Source of the DNA: CAIWHR01 sp963734575
GTDB taxonomy: Bacteria; Pseudomonadota; Gammaproteobacteria; Burkholderiales; Casimicrobiaceae
Reading direction: 5' to 3'
Length of the DNA: 64,000 bases
NCBI GenBank assembly: GCA_963734575.1
Contig: CAVTHT010000008.1
Coordinates: forward strand, 62,001 to 126,000
Position 1 is the stretch's first letter; each line of letters begins with the position of its first letter. A program made the position numbers and the translations under genes. Positions 7,605 through 18,551 of this stretch are shown here, in pieces. Below the pieces are notes generated by a model, which ran no database searches, was not told the origin of the DNA, and was given only the letters and a program-made list of their open reading frames with translations.

Positions 7605-10313
7605 TCAGGGCCACTTGACGGTGATGCTGCCGTATACGAAGCGTGCCCGCGCGTCGTAGTACGACGCGTCGAAGCCCAGCTGGAACGTGTTCTGCTGGTT
7701 GGTGGCCGGCGGGTTGGTATCGAACAGGTTCTTCGCGCCGAGCGTCAGCGTGACGTTCCTGAAGCCCGTGTACATCGCCTGGAGGTCCCAGAGGCTCATG
7801 CTGCTGACCTTGCGCTCGTCGCCGTTGCCGTCCGTCTGCCAGTCGGTGTACGCGCTCTGGTAGCGGTTGGCCATCGTGACGGCCCATGGACCACGGTCCC
7901 AGCCGATGGTGGCGTACGTCTGCAGGCGCGGCGTGATGCCCGTCGCGGCGGCCCCGAAGGCGTTGGAGATAAAGCCCGCCCACGTGCCATCCGTCTGCTG
8001 AACGTCGTACTTGGTGAAGTACGTGCCGTTCACGCCGAGCTTCATGCGACCCCAGGGCTGCACCGGCGACGCATACCGCGCATCGATGTCGATGCCCTTG
8101 ATGTGTTGCCCGCCAAGGTTGATGTAGCGCTGGTCGATGTTCGTGATCGGACCCGGAATGTTCGGGAAGCCGGGCTGGACCGCACCGCGCGTGATCAGGC
8201 CGCCGTACTGGGCGAGGTCGCCGAGGATCGTCGACTGGCTGATGCCGTTGGTGATGACGTTCGCGAGGCGGATGTAGAACCAGTCGACCGACAGCGACAT
8301 TCCGCGCGCGGGCTCGAGCACCACGCCGAAAGACGTCTGCTCCGACGTTTCCGGCTGCAGGTTCGGGTTGCCGCCGAACGTGACCGGGAACTGCGTGTTC
8401 GCAGTCGTTGCTGTCGTTCGTCACCGGGCAGCGCAGCGGATCGGACAGGCCGGTCGACGACACGCCCTGGATGTTCGGGGTGAACATCTGGTAGAGCGAC
8501 GGCGCGAGGAAGCCCGTGCCCCACGAGCCGCGCACCAGCACCTGGCGCATCGGCTGCCAGCGCAGGCTGAACTTCGGGTTGGTCGTCGAGCCGAAGTCGC
8601 TGTAGTGGTCGTAGCGGACCGCCGCGTTGCCTTCGAGCGTCTTGACGATCGGGATGTTGAATTCGCGCGAACAGCGCGTAGTAGTCGCGCGACTCGTCGA
8701 TCGGCAGGATGTTGCCGCCGTAACCCGAGACGTCGCCCGCCTGCAGCGCGGGGCTCGGCGTCTGCGTCAGCTCCTCACGCCGGGACTCGCCGCCGATGGC
8801 CATGGCCAGCGGGCCGGCAGGCAGCTGGAACAGGTCGCGCGATGCCTTGCCGACGACGCCCATCGACTTCGACGTGCCGTTGAAGGTGTCGCCGATGAAG
8901 TTGGTGCCCGACACCTGCGAGTTGACCGCCGCGGTGTTTTCGCCGAAGAGGTTCACGTTGCCGCTGTTCAGCAGCGGGAGGATGCCCGACAGCAGCGGGA
9001 AGCCGCCGTTCAGGTGCTCGCGGGTCTTGCCTTCGCTGTACTGGAACGAACCGTCGATGTCCCAGTTCCAGGCCGAGCCCTTGAGGCCGAACACGCCCTG
9101 CCACTGCTCGTTGGTGTCGGTGGTGTCGCGGTTGCCGCACACCGACGCAGCGGTAGCGCACGTTCAGCGGCTGGCCGTCGATACCGGCCGCGGCAGCCAG
9201 CGCATGCGGATAGAACGGGCTGGTCGGCGGCAGCAGGATGCGCGACACGCCGCCGTAGGTGGCGCTGATCGGGTTGTTGTCGGGGATCGCGAACTGGTCG
9301 GAGATCGGCACCGGCTGGATGATGAAGCGCGTTTCCGCCTTCGCGTACATGCCCGGTGGCGTACGCCTGCCAGTTCGGGGTGATCTGGAACCGCCCGGAG
9401 CCGTAGAAGTTCGTGGTCTCGGTGTCCGGGATCATCTCGACGCCGGGGTAGATCGCCGGGTCGAAGAAGCAGCGGTTGCCGAGGTTCGGATCGAAGATCG
9501 ACGGCGCGCAGTTCGGGAAGCTCGGGCGTGCCGATGCCGCCGGTGCTGATGTGCCCCGGGAACGTGTTGCCGGAGACGCCCACGTAGCCGAGGTTCAGGT
9601 CGTACGAGTGGTTGGAGAAGTTGCGGTCGCTTTGCAGCAGCGGCTTCTGCTTGTCGTACGAGCCGGACAGGAAGAAGTTGTAGCGGTCCTTGGAGAGGTC
9701 GCCGAAGCCCGCCGAGGCCTTGAACTGGTATTCGTCGCCGCCGCCGCTGCGGGTGGGCGTGCCGCCCCAGATCGTGGCTTCCGCGCCCTGGTAGTCCTGG
9801 CGCAGGATGAAGTTGATCACGCCGCCGATGGCGTCGCTGCCGTAGACCGCGGAGGCGCCGTCCTTCAGCACTTCGACGCGCTCGATGGCGGAGAACGGGA
9901 TCGCCGCGAGGTTCACGCCCTGCACGCCCTGGATTTCGCCGGCGAAGTTCGTCAGGCGCTTGCCGTTGACCAGCACGAGGGTGCGTCCGCCGCCGAGGCC
10001 GCGCAGCGAGGCGGTCTGGGCGCTGAACGTGGTGGCGCCGATCACGTTGCCGAGCGAGACGTTGCCGGCGCTGTTGTTGGCGGACACGAGGTTCAGCAGT
10101 TCCATCGCGGTGACCGCGCCGGACCGGTCGATGTCTTCGCTTCGTGATCACCGTCACGGGCAGGGCGGTCTCGCCCTCGACGCGCGGGATGTTGGTGCCC
10201 GTGACGTCGACCTTGATGTCGGCCGCCTGAGCAACGCCTGCCAGCAGTACCGTGCCGCTGACGCCGAGCGCACAGGCGAGCGCCGTCGCGACTTTCTTTC
10301 GCTGAAACTTCAT
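7605..10313 (-). CDS. TonB-dependent outer-membrane receptor (about six frameshifts)
   Basis: This roughly 900-residue outer-membrane receptor would take up a substrate using TonB energy. From ATG 10313 it has a signal peptide (ALACALGVSGTVLLAGVAQA), a TonB-box-like stretch (IKVDVTGTNIPR), a plug domain (RVEVLKDGASAVYGSDAIGGVINFI) and a long beta-barrel ending in YGSITVKWP. The frame changes near 10140, 9520, 9355, 9145, 8665 and 8400. At 10140 removing one C restores ITKEDIDRSGAVTAMELLNL. Since all pieces align in order as one receptor, I take these as sequence errors and not gene decay. The plug and barrel style fits the large 'OAR/iron complex' class, but the ligand cannot be read from the sequence. 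The energising exbB-exbD-exbD-tonB operon lies just downstream. Confidence 0.85.
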
Positions 10314-10425
10314 TGGAGGACCCCCAGAGGAAAGTGGAGCAGAAAAGGGAATGAAATGTTCGCCTTTCGGCACACTCGGGCACGTTACAACAGCCAACTT
10401 TCGGGCCGCAACAGAATGTCGCGCT

Positions 10426-10434
10426 TGTTACAAT
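10426..10434 (+). promoter_or_regulatory. Candidate extended -10 promoter for the GNAT genes
   Basis: TGT followed by TACAAT (10429-10434) fits an extended -10 element, with a start point near 10441 and the GTG start of the first acetyltransferase at 10467. No good -35 is visible. A second GTTACAA copy lies 43 bases upstream. The site argues against using ATG 10416 as the gene start. Confidence 0.4.
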
Positions 10435-10466
10435 GCCCGGGCCGTCCCTGTTGCAAATCTGCCAAC

Positions 10467-10962
10467 GTGACCCTCCGCCACGCCGAAGCGGGCGATCTGC
10501 CCCGGATTGTCGAGATCTACAACGCGTCGATTCCGGGCCGCATGGCGACGGCCGATACCGCGCCCGTCACGGTCGAGTCCCGGCAGGGCTGGTTCGCCGA
10601 GTTCGACCCCGCACGGCGGCCCCTGTGGGTCTGCACCGAGGCTCGGCGCGATGGCGGGCTGGTTGTCGCTGCGCTCGTTCTACGGCCGTCCGGCCTATCG
10701 GGCGACCGTCGAAGTTGCGGTCTATGTGGCTCCCGAACGGCAGCGGCGCGGCATCGCCCGCCGGCTCCTCGCCCACGCCATCGAAGCGGCTCCCGGCCTC
10801 GGCATCCACACGATCCTGGCCTTCGTCTTCGCCCACAACCCTCCGTCCGTCACGCTGTTCGAGCACGCCGGTTTCGCAGCGTGGGGGCGGCTGCCGCGCG
10901 TCGCCGAGCTCGACGGCGTCGAGCGCGACCTCGCGATTCTCGGCCGGCGGGTCGCCGCATGA
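10467..10962 (+). CDS. GNAT acetyltransferase, phosphinothricin acetyltransferase-like (one frameshift)
   Basis: About 164 residues from GTG 10467. The start VTLRHAEAGDLPRIVEIYN and the FYGRPAYRATVEVAVYV stretch match the Pat/MddA group of GNAT enzymes, which acetylate the amino group of phosphinothricin or methionine derivatives. The acetyl-CoA loop is APERQRRGIARRLL, and the C-terminal part holds TLFEHAGFAAWG. The frame breaks near 10665: GGCGGGCTGG would read correctly as GGCGGCTGG (RDGGWLSLRSFYG). The stop overlaps the next gene's start (ATGA), so the two GNAT genes are coupled. Substrate is not known. Confidence 0.8.
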
Positions 10963-11547
10963 CGGACCACGGCAACCGCCCGCCCGGCACCGACTCGCGG
11001 GATGGAGCCACCGCTTTCGCGCTCCGGCTCGCGACGGCGGCCGACGTCGCGGCCGTGCACCGCGATGGTCCGTGCGCTGGCGCAGTACGAGCGCCTGGAG
11101 CACCTGTGCGTGGCGTCGGAGGCGGACCTCGCCGCGGCCCTGTTCGGTCCGCGACCGTTCGCGGAGGTCATGCTGGCGGAAAAAGGTGAAGAAATTGCCG
11201 GTTTCGCCCTCTTCTTCCACAATTTCTCCACTTTTCTCGGCCGGCCGGGCCTGTGGCTGGAGGACCTGTTCGTCGTGCCTGCGCACCGGCGGCAAGGGTG
11301 CGGGAAGGCGCTGCTGCGTGCGCTGGCCCATCTCGCCCGCGCCCGCGGCTGTGGCCGCTTCGAGTGGGCGGTGCTCGACTGGAACGAGCCGGCGATCGCG
11401 TTCTACCGCTCGCTGGGTGCGGCAGTGCTGCCGGACTGGCGGATCGTGCGGGTCGTCGGCCCGGCGCTCGACGCGCTTGGCGGGGGCGCCGCCCGCCGGG
11501 CCAGCCGGTCAAGCGCCATCCGGGCGCTGACGCCTCGCCCCGGATAA
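10959..11547 (+). CDS. GNAT acetyltransferase, diamine (spermidine/spermine N1)-acetyltransferase-like (one frameshift)
   Basis: About 195 residues from ATG 10959, overlapping the previous gene as ATGA. It has FALFFHNFSTFLGRPGLWLEDLFVVPAHRRQGCGKALL, characteristic of the SAT-like GNAT family (quoted here across adjoining motifs: FALFFHNFSTFLGRPG, then LEDLFV, then the acetyl-CoA loop RRQGCGKALL), and WNEPAIAFYRSLGA near the end. The frame breaks near 11062, where CACCGCGATG should read CACGCGATG (VAAVHAMVRALAQYERLE). The last 20 residues are Ala/Arg-rich. The family acetylates small polyamines or thialysine-like amines; the exact substrate is not visible. Confidence 0.8.
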
Positions 11548-11586
11548 TGTGCGGCCCGGCCCCGCCTGACTGAGTCGCCATCCAAC

Positions 11587-13040
11587 ATGCCCGACGCCGA
11601 CCGCCTCCCCCTCGATCCCTTCGCGGTCGTCCCGTCGCGGTTCGACGTGGATTTCTGGTCGCTGCGCCTCGTCGAGGAGCAGAGCCGCAGCCACGCGGTG
11701 CGCAAGAACGTGGCGCTGCCGTTCGCAGGTCGCGACCGACCGGGGCGCCATGGCGACGGTCTACGCCGATGGCGGCTACGGCTACGCGGCCACGGCGGAT
11801 CTCTCGCCGGACGGGCTGCGCGCGGCGCTCGAACGCGCGGCCGCCTGGGCCCGCGCGACCGCCCGGTGCGCGCTCGTAGACAGCCGCTCGCTGCCGCGGC
11901 CGGCGGAGCGCGGCGCTTATGCCTCCCCGGGATTCGACACGCCCGAGCCCACGCCGCGCCAGTGGTTCGAGCTCCTGATGCGCGAGTCCGTCGCCGCCGC
12001 GATCGATGCGCGAATCGTCGATTGGGAGGTGAGCGTCGAGACGCGGGTCGCCACGCACCGCCTCGTGACCTCGGCGGGCGGTGACGTCATCCAGCAGTAC
12101 CGGTACGTGTTTCCTGGTTGTGCGGTGACGGCGCATGCCGATGGCGACACCCAGACCCGCACCCTCAACGGCTATCGCGGCATCTGCCAGCAGGGTGGCG
12201 AGGAGGTGCTCGCGCGCTTCGGATTCACCGGCTGTGGCCGACGCATCGCGGAGGAGGCGCTCGAGCTCGTCGCGGCGCCGAACTGTCCGACCGGACGCAT
12301 GGACGCACTCCTCATGCCCGACCAGATGATCCTGCAGATCCACGAGTCCATCGGGCATCCGCTGGAGCTCGACCGCATCCTCGGCGACGAGCGCAACTTC
12401 GCGGGCACGAGCTTCGTCACCCCGGACATGTTCGGCGCGTACCGCTACGGGTCGGCGCTGCTCAACGTGACCTTCGACCCCACGCGTCCGGAAGAGCTCG
12501 CGAGCTACGGCTGGGACGACGAGGGCACGCCTGCACGCAAGGTCTACGCTCATCCGCGACGGGATCCTCGAGCGTCCTCTCGGCGGAGCCATCTCGCAGG
12601 CGCGCGCGGGGCTGCCCGGCACCGCGAACGCCCGTGCCGACAGCTGGAACCGTCCGCCCATCGACCGCATGGCCAACCTCAACCTCGAGCCCGGGACCGC
12701 CACGCTGGACGCGATGATCGCCGGCATCGACGACGGCATCCTCATGGAAACCAACCGTTCCTGGTCCATCGACGACTCGCGCAACAAGTTCCAGTTCGGC
12801 TGCGAGCGCGGCCGGCGGATCCGCCACGGCAGGCTCGAAGGCGTCGTCAAGAATCCGAATTACCGTGGCATCAGCGCGAGCTTCTGGCGCAGCCTCGCGC
12901 GGGTCGGCAACGCGGACACCGTGCAGGTCCTCGGCACGCCGTACTGCGGCAAGGGCGAGCCGTCGCAGATCATCCGGGTCGGCCATGCCTCGCCCGCGTG
13001 CGTGTTCACCGGGGTGGACGTGTTCGGGGGCGCGCAATGA
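11587..13040 (+). CDS. tldD: TldD-family metalloprotease (two frameshifts)
   Basis: TldD with its partner TldE forms a zinc-dependent protease that degrades unstructured peptides and trims modified peptide natural products. Here it has about 483 residues, the usual length. The metal motif HESIGHPLELDR lies in the middle (HExxxH), followed by GTSFVTPDMFG and, at the C-terminus, NPNYRGISASFWRSLARVG and CGKGEPSQIIRVGHASP. Frame breaks near 11730 and 12540 are each solved by removing one base (QVATDRGAMATVYADG; TLIRDGILERPLGGA). The stop overlaps the next start (ATGA), so the TldD-TldE pair is coupled. Confidence 0.88.
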
Positions 13041-14440
13041 CAACGACCGGCGCAATCGATGCGCGGCACGCTGGCATGAACGCGCCGGAGGTGGTGCCGG
13101 GGCCCGCAGTGCTGCGCGAGGAGTATTTCCACGAGCTCGCGGCCGCGATCGACCGCATGCTCGTGCCTGGCGAGTTCTACACGGCGGGGCTCGCTGCGGA
13201 GCAGTCCGATTTCGTGCGCTTCAATCGCGGCAAGGTGCGCCAGCCCGGGAGTGTCGCGCAGGGATATCTCGAGCTCGATCTCGGCCGCGGTCATCGGCAT
13301 GCGTCGCATCGCCTGACCTTGTGCGGCCACGCGGCGCGCGATGGCGCGGCCATCGCCGAGGCCCTCGCCACGCTGCGCGCGGTGCTGCCCGTGCTCGACG
13401 ACGATCCCCATCTCCTCCGGCCGGACACCGTGCGCTCGACGCACAGCGGTCACGGCGGGGCACTGCCGCCGGCGGAGGTCATCGTCGATGCGGTGCTCGA
13501 CGCCGCGCGCGGGCATGATCTCGTGGGCATCTACGCCGGCGGTCCGGTCGTGCGCGGCTTCGCGAACGCCGCCGGGCAGCGCAACTGGCACGCGACGACG
13601 TCGTTCAACCTGCAGTGGAGCCTCTATCACCGCGCCGACAAGGCGGTGAAGGCGAGCCTCTCGGGACTCGCGTGGAATGCCGCGGCGATCGCAACGCGCA
13701 TGGAGGAGGCGGAAGCCCAGCTCGCGCTCGTCGCGCGCCCGGCGCGCACGCTCGATCCCGGCGAGCATCGCGTGTTCCTGACGCCCGCCGCGATGGAGGA
13801 GATCGCCGGCATCCTGCAGTGGGGCGCATTCTCGGCGCGCGCGCTCGCCACGCGGCAGAGCGCGCTGTCGCGCATGCAGGACGCCGACGGTCCGCGACTG
13901 CATCCGCAGGTCAGCATCGACGAGGCGACCGCGGACGGCGTCGCGCCGCTCTTCCAGGACGCGGGTTTCATCCGTCCGGACGCCGTGCCGCTCATCCGAT
14001 CCGGACAGCTCGTCGGCTCGCTGGTGTCGCCGCGTACGGCACGCGAGTTCGGGGGCGAGACCAACGGCGCCAACGCCGAGGAATCGCCGGAAGCGTTCGC
14101 AATGGCAGGCGGCAATCTCGCGATGGCGGATGCGCTGGCGGCGCTCGACACGGGCCTGTACGTGAGCAACCTCTGGTATCTCAACTACTCCGACCGGCCG
14201 GCGTGCCGCATCACCGGCATGACCCGTTTCGCCACGTTCTGGGTCGAGAACGGCACGATCGTAGCGCCCGTGGACGTGCTGCGCTTCGACGACACGCTGT
14301 TCCGGATGCTCGGCGACAACCTCGAGGCGCTCACGCGCGAGACGGAGCTCCGCCTCGAGTCGTCCACCTACGGGCAGCGCGCGCTCGCGAGCATGCGCGT
14401 GCCGGGAGCGCTGGTGCGCGGCATTTCGTTCACGTTGTAG
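13037..14440 (+). CDS. TldE/PmbA-like partner of TldD
   Basis: A 467-residue PmbA/TldD-family protein starting at ATG 13037, overlapping the tldD stop. It lacks the HExxxH metal motif, as expected of the TldE/PmbA subunit. Typical elements include FVRFNRGKVRQPGSVAQGYLEL near residue 55 (quoted in part), VYSNLWYLNYSDRP-like LYVSNLWYLNYSDRPACRITGM, and TRFATFWVENGTIVAPV near residue 395. The reading frame is intact. A longer open reading from 11750 that joins part of tldD to this gene is an artefact of the tldD frameshift. It would form the TldD-TldE heterodimer. Confidence 0.85.
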   Translation: MTTTGAIDARHAGMNAPEVVPGPAVLREEYFHELAAAIDRMLVPGEFYTAGLAAEQSDFVRFNRGKVRQPGSVAQGYLELDLGRGHRHASHRLTLCGHAARDGAAIAEALATLRAVLPVLDDDPHLLRPDTVRSTHSGHGGALPPAEVIVDAVLDAARGHDLVGIYAGGPVVRGFANAAGQRNWHATTSFNLQWSLYHRADKAVKASLSGLAWNAAAIATRMEEAEAQLALVARPARTLDPGEHRVFLTPAAMEEIAGILQWGAFSARALATRQSALSRMQDADGPRLHPQVSIDEATADGVAPLFQDAGFIRPDAVPLIRSGQLVGSLVSPRTAREFGGETNGANAEESPEAFAMAGGNLAMADALAALDTGLYVSNLWYLNYSDRPACRITGMTRFATFWVENGTIVAPVDVLRFDDTLFRMLGDNLEALTRETELRLESSTYGQRALASMRVPGALVRGISFTL

Positions 14441-14509
14441 ATCCGTGCAGGCCACGGTCGGGCCGGGGCCTGGCCGACATCATCGTCGTCGCGACGCGCT
14501 CGTCGCTGC

Positions 14510-16253
14510 TCAGGCAGCGCTTGCGCGCTCCGCATTCCACCCCTTGGGGATCGAGGCGAGGAGTCGCTGCGTGTACGGCTCCCGCGGGTGCCGGTAGACC
14601 TCGTCGGAATTGCCCATCTCGACGATCTCGCCGTTGTTCATCACCATGATCTCGTCGGAGATGTACTTGACGACGGCGAGGTCGTGCGAGATGAAGATGT
14701 ACGACAGGTGATACTCGTCCTGCAGGTCCTGCAGCAGGTTCAGCACCTGTGCCTGCACGGACACGTCCAGCGCGGACACCGATTCGTCGCAAATGAGGAT
14801 GTCCGGGCGCATCGTGAGGCAGCGCGCGATGGCGATCCGCTGCCGCTGCCCGCCCGAGAACTCGTGCGGGTACTTGTAGAACGACGCTTCCGGCAATCCG
14901 ACGCGATGCAGGAGCTCGAACGCGTGCTCCGTGCGCTCCTGGGCATTGGCGCCGATGCCATGGATCTCCATCGGCTCGGTCAGGATCTGGCCGACGATGA
15001 AACGCGGATTGAGCGATGCGTACGGGTTCTGGAAGATGATCTGGATGCGCCGCTTGTACTGCATGAATTCGCCCGGCGACATCCGCAGCAGGTCCTTGCC
15101 TTCGAACAGCACCTCGCCCGCTCGACGCCTCGTGCAGCCGCATCAGCGTGAGACCTACGGTGGTCTTGCCCGATCCCGACTCGCCGACGAGGCCGAGGGT
15201 CTTGCCCTTCGGGAGCTTGAACGACACGTTCTTCACCGCCTCGAACTTGCGCTGGCCGAAGAGGCCTTCGCGGCTGTAGAAGTCCTTGCCGAGGTTGCGC
15301 ACCTCGAGCAGCACGGGGTCGCCGGGATTCACGCCGCGGCGCCGTTCCGGCAGGTGATCCGCGCGCTCGGCGTGCCCCGACATGAAGTCGTCGATGACCG
15401 GCAGGCGTGCGAGGCGCTTGTCGAGACGCGGCCGGCACTTCAGGAGCGCCTGGGTGTAGAGGTCCTGCGGCTCCTCGAAGATCTGGCGCGCCGGTCCCTG
15501 CTCGCGGATCTCGCCGTTGCGCATCACGACGACGTAGTCGGCGATCTCGCCGACCACGGCGAGATCGTGGGTGATGAACAGGACCGACATCTGGCGCTTG
15601 CGCTGCAATGCGGCGATGAGATCGAGGATCTGCTTCTGGATCGTCACGTCGAGCGCGGTGGTCGGCTCGTCGGCGATCAGGAGCTTCGGCTCGCAGGCGA
15701 TGGCCATCGCGATCATGACGCGCTGCTGCTGCCCGCCCGACATCTGCGACGGAAACGCATTGATCTTGTACTCGGGATCGGGGATGCCGACCTCGTCCAG
15801 CAGCTCGATGGAGCGCCGCCGCGCCTGCGCCGGGGTCATCCCGCGGTGCAGCCGGAGCACCTCCGTCAGCTGGAACCCGACCGTGAACACCGGGTTGAGC
15901 GACGTCATCGGCTCCTGGAAGATCATCGAGATGTCGGCGCCGCGAACGTCGCGCAGCGTGCGCTGCGAGAGCTTCAGGAGATCGCGGCCCCCGAAGAGGA
16001 TGCTGCCCGCCGGATCGATGAGCGAATTCTCCGGCGGAAGGAGACCGAGGGTCGCAAGCGCCGTCACGGACTTGCCGCTGCCCGACTCGCCGACCAGCGC
16101 GACGGTCGAGTTGCGCGGAATGTCGAAGCTGACCCCGCGCACGGCCTCGTACACGTTGTCGCGGCCGATCCGGAACGAGACGCGCAGGTCGCGGATGCTG
16201 ACCAGCGGATCGCCGCCCGCCCAGCGCGCCGATGCATTCACCGGTGCGCTCAC
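14510..16253 (-). CDS. yejF: Peptide ABC transporter ATPase with two nucleotide-binding domains, YejF-like (one frameshift)
   Basis: About 580 residues with two complete ABC domains. The first has Walker A GESGSGKSVTA, signature MSGGQQQRV and LLIADEPTTALDV; the second has GESGSGKTTVG, FSGGQRQRI and ILICDESVSALDV. This is the YejF/Ddp double-ATPase layout of peptide importers. Start: GTG 16253 overlaps the permease stop (GTGA). As sequenced the permease and ATPase form one open frame, but this comes from an extra C in GATCCCGAAG near 16280; without it the permease ends as DPKLRGRAGL. A second break near 15118 (AGCGGGCGAG for AGCGGCGAG) splits the second domain. Confidence 0.85.
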
Positions 16254-17499
16254 AACCCGGCCCTCCCGCGCAGCTTCGGGATCGAGCGCGTCGCGCAGCG
16301 CGTCGGTGAAGAGGCTGAACGCGGTCACGAGGATGGCCATCGCCGTTCCCGCCGCCGCGAGCTGCCACCACTTGCCCAGGATGAGCTCGTTCTGCGCCTC
16401 GTTCAGCATCGAGCCCCAGGACACCACGTCCACGGGCACGCCGAAGCCCAGGAAGGACAGGATGACCTCCGACTTGATGAACGCCACGACCAGGATCGAT
16501 AGTTGCACGAGCACCACGTGGCTCACGTTCGGCAGGATGTGGATGAACATGCGCCGCATGTTCGATGCGCCGATCGCGTCCGCCGCCTGGACGTACTCGC
16601 GCGACTTGTGCTTGAGATATTCGCCGCGCACCAGCCGGAACACGCCCGACCATCCGGTGAGCCCGAGGATGAGGATGATCGTCATCGTTCCCTTCTGCTG
16701 CAGCACCGCTGCGACTGCGAGGATCAGGAGCAGGTACGGGATCGAGCTGAAGATGCTGTAGAACCAGTTGAAGAAGTCGTCGACCCATCCGCCGAAATAG
16801 CCGGCGAACGCCCCCATCACGGTGCCGATGAAGGTGGCGAGCGCCGCCGCCGCGAGACCGACGAAGATCGACGTTTCGGAGCCCTTGATCGTCTTCTTCA
16901 GCACGTCGCGGCCCCACTTGTCGCCGCCGAGCGGAAGCGTCGTCGCGCGCGCTTCCGCCGCGTCGGTCGTCTTGCCCGCCTTCGAGCGGATGTCCGCCAT
17001 CACGTCCGCCAGCGGATCGACCGACTTGTCGGACGGCCGCATCCTTGTCCTTCTGGATGTCGGTCATGGCATCGGCGAGCGGGTCCACGACCTTCGATTC
17101 CTCGGCGGCAGGCGCGGCTGTCGTCGACGGCGCCGTGCCACCGCGCAATTCCGCGATATCCCCGGCCAGCGGATCGACGACGCTCGACTTGAATTCCGGT
17201 GCGGGCGTCGCGCCGGGTGCCTCGGCCGGAACGTTGCCGACGGCCGGTGCAGTCGTGAGATCCGGCGCGGCGGGCCCGACGAAGGTCGGTGGCGCGTAGT
17301 TCACGCCGACCTCGCGCGACCAGTCCTTGGCGATGAGACCTGTCCCGGACAGGATCATCATCACGAGGAACACCACGACGATCACCAGCGACACCATGCC
17401 CACGTAATCCGATTGCAGGCGCTTCCACGCCAGCACCCAAAGGCCGGGCGATACGGTGTGCGGGATCTCGCGCGGATGCGGCAGCGCAGTGGTGCTCAT
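16250..17499 (-). CDS. yejE: Peptide ABC transporter permease, YejE/OppC-like, with a repeat-bearing insertion (frameshifts)
   Basis: Inner-membrane permease of about 415 residues, longer than usual OppC. The first helix (VSLVIVVVFLVMMILSG, about residues 36-53) is followed by a roughly 110-residue Ala/Pro-rich periplasmic stretch with three imperfect copies of a VDPLA(D/G)xxxDI element, then WGRDVLKKTIKG and the permease core with the EAA-type loop EYVQAADAIGASNMRRMFIHILPN. The frame changes near 17040 (GATGCGGCCG for GATGCGCCG) and again at its end near 16280. Its stop overlaps the ATPase start. It forms the translocation path with the permease at 17516-18454. Confidence 0.85.
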
Positions 17500-17515
17500 T
17501 CGCTCGCTCCCGTGC

Positions 17516-18454
17516 TCATTTGAGTTGCACCCGTGGATCGACGGCCTTGTACATCAGGTCCGCCAGGAGGTTGAAGACCATCGTCGCGGCGGCGACGTAC
17601 ACCGTCATCGCCTTGATCACCGGAAAGTCCGAGCGCTCGACGGCGAGGATCACCTCGCGCCCGATGCCCGGGATGGAGAAGAACCGCTCGATCAGGAACG
17701 CACCCACCAGGAGGCCCGGCAGCGTGGCCATGACGTTGGTGATGATCGGGATGGACGCGTTGCGCAGCACGTGCACCCACATGATGCGGTTCTCGGACAG
17801 CCCCTTGGCGCGCCCGGTGCGCACGTAGTCCTGGTTGATCTCGTCCAGGAAGAACGTGCGGAAGAGCCGCAGGTTCGGGGCGATGCTCACGACCAGCCCG
17901 ATCAGGATCGGGAGCGATGCATAGCGGAAGAGGTTCTCGACGAAGTCGTCCCCCCAGCCCTGCACCGGGAACCACCCGAGCTTGTAGGCGAAGAAGTACT
18001 GGAAGACGATGATGTAGACGAGGATCGAGATCGACAGTCCGACCGTGCACAGGATCATGACCACGCGGTCGGTCAGCGTGCCGCGCACGTACGCCACGGC
18101 GAGCGCCAGCGCGAGCGAGATGAGGGTGTCGATGATGAGCAGCGGCAGGAGCACCGTCATCGACGGGCCGAGCCGGGTGGCGAGGATGTGCGAGACGCGC
18201 TCGTTGGTGCTCCAGCTCGCGCCGAAATCCGCGGTCAGGATCTGCTTGATGAAGATCCACAGCTGCACGTAGAACGGCTGATCGACCCCGAGCTGGCGGC
18301 GGATGTTGTCGATCTGCTCCTGGTTGGAGATCTTGCCCGCCAGAACGTAGGCAGGGTCGCCGCCCACCCAGTTGAAGAGCAGGAACACGAGCAGCACGAC
18401 CCCCAGCATCGTCGGGACCATCTGCCACAGCCGGCGAATGATGTACGCGGTCAT
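17516..18454 (-). CDS. yejB: Peptide ABC transporter permease, YejB/OppB-like
   Basis: 312-residue permease with the classic OppB start MTAYIIRRLWQMVPTMLGVV, GGDPAY near residue 35, several membrane helices and the coupling loop DYVRTGRAKGLSENRIMWVHVLRN. I start at ATG 18454, which has AAGGA seven bases upstream and removes a non-conserved 31-residue extension. It lies between the second solute-binding protein gene and the OppC-like permease gene and is in one operon with them. Confidence 0.9.
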   Translation of the reverse strand: MTAYIIRRLWQMVPTMLGVVLLVFLLFNWVGGDPAYVLAGKISNQEQIDNIRRQLGVDQPFYVQLWIFIKQILTADFGASWSTNERVSHILATRLGPSMTVLLPLLIIDTLISLALALAVAYVRGTLTDRVVMILCTVGLSISILVYIIVFQYFFAYKLGWFPVQGWGDDFVENLFRYASLPILIGLVVSIAPNLRLFRTFFLDEINQDYVRTGRAKGLSENRIMWVHVLRNASIPIITNVMATLPGLLVGAFLIERFFSIPGIGREVILAVERSDFPVIKAMTVYVAAATMVFNLLADLMYKAVDPRVQLK

Positions 18455-18551
18455 TGCTTTCCTTCGCGCTCCGGCCCGGCGGTCATGCTGATCGGATCGT
18501 CCGCGGGCCGGCTCGCGCTGCGCGCCGCGGTGCCGCGCCGGGGTCATGCGC

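Noticed and set aside
7605..10313. TonB-dependent receptor as a decayed pseudogene
   Set aside because: All domains are present in order and none of the pieces has internal stops within its own frame. The breaks are of the same extra-base kind as in essential genes.
10416..10466. Upstream ATG 10416 as start of the first GNAT gene
   Set aside because: The sequence TGTTACAAT right after it looks like a promoter -10, and the added residues (Cys-rich) do not resemble the family start, which begins at GTG 10467.
11750..14440. Apparent 896-residue TldD-TldE fusion
   Set aside because: The tldD frame breaks near 12540 and the remainder of that frame is nonsense until the separate tldE start at 13037. 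The true tldD end lies in another frame and stops at 13040.
14510..17042. Apparent fusion of a peptide permease with its double ATPase in one long frame
   Set aside because: An extra C in GATCCCGAAG near 16280 removes the permease stop. Without it the permease ends DPKLRGRAGL and its TGA overlaps the ATPase GTG, the normal arrangement.
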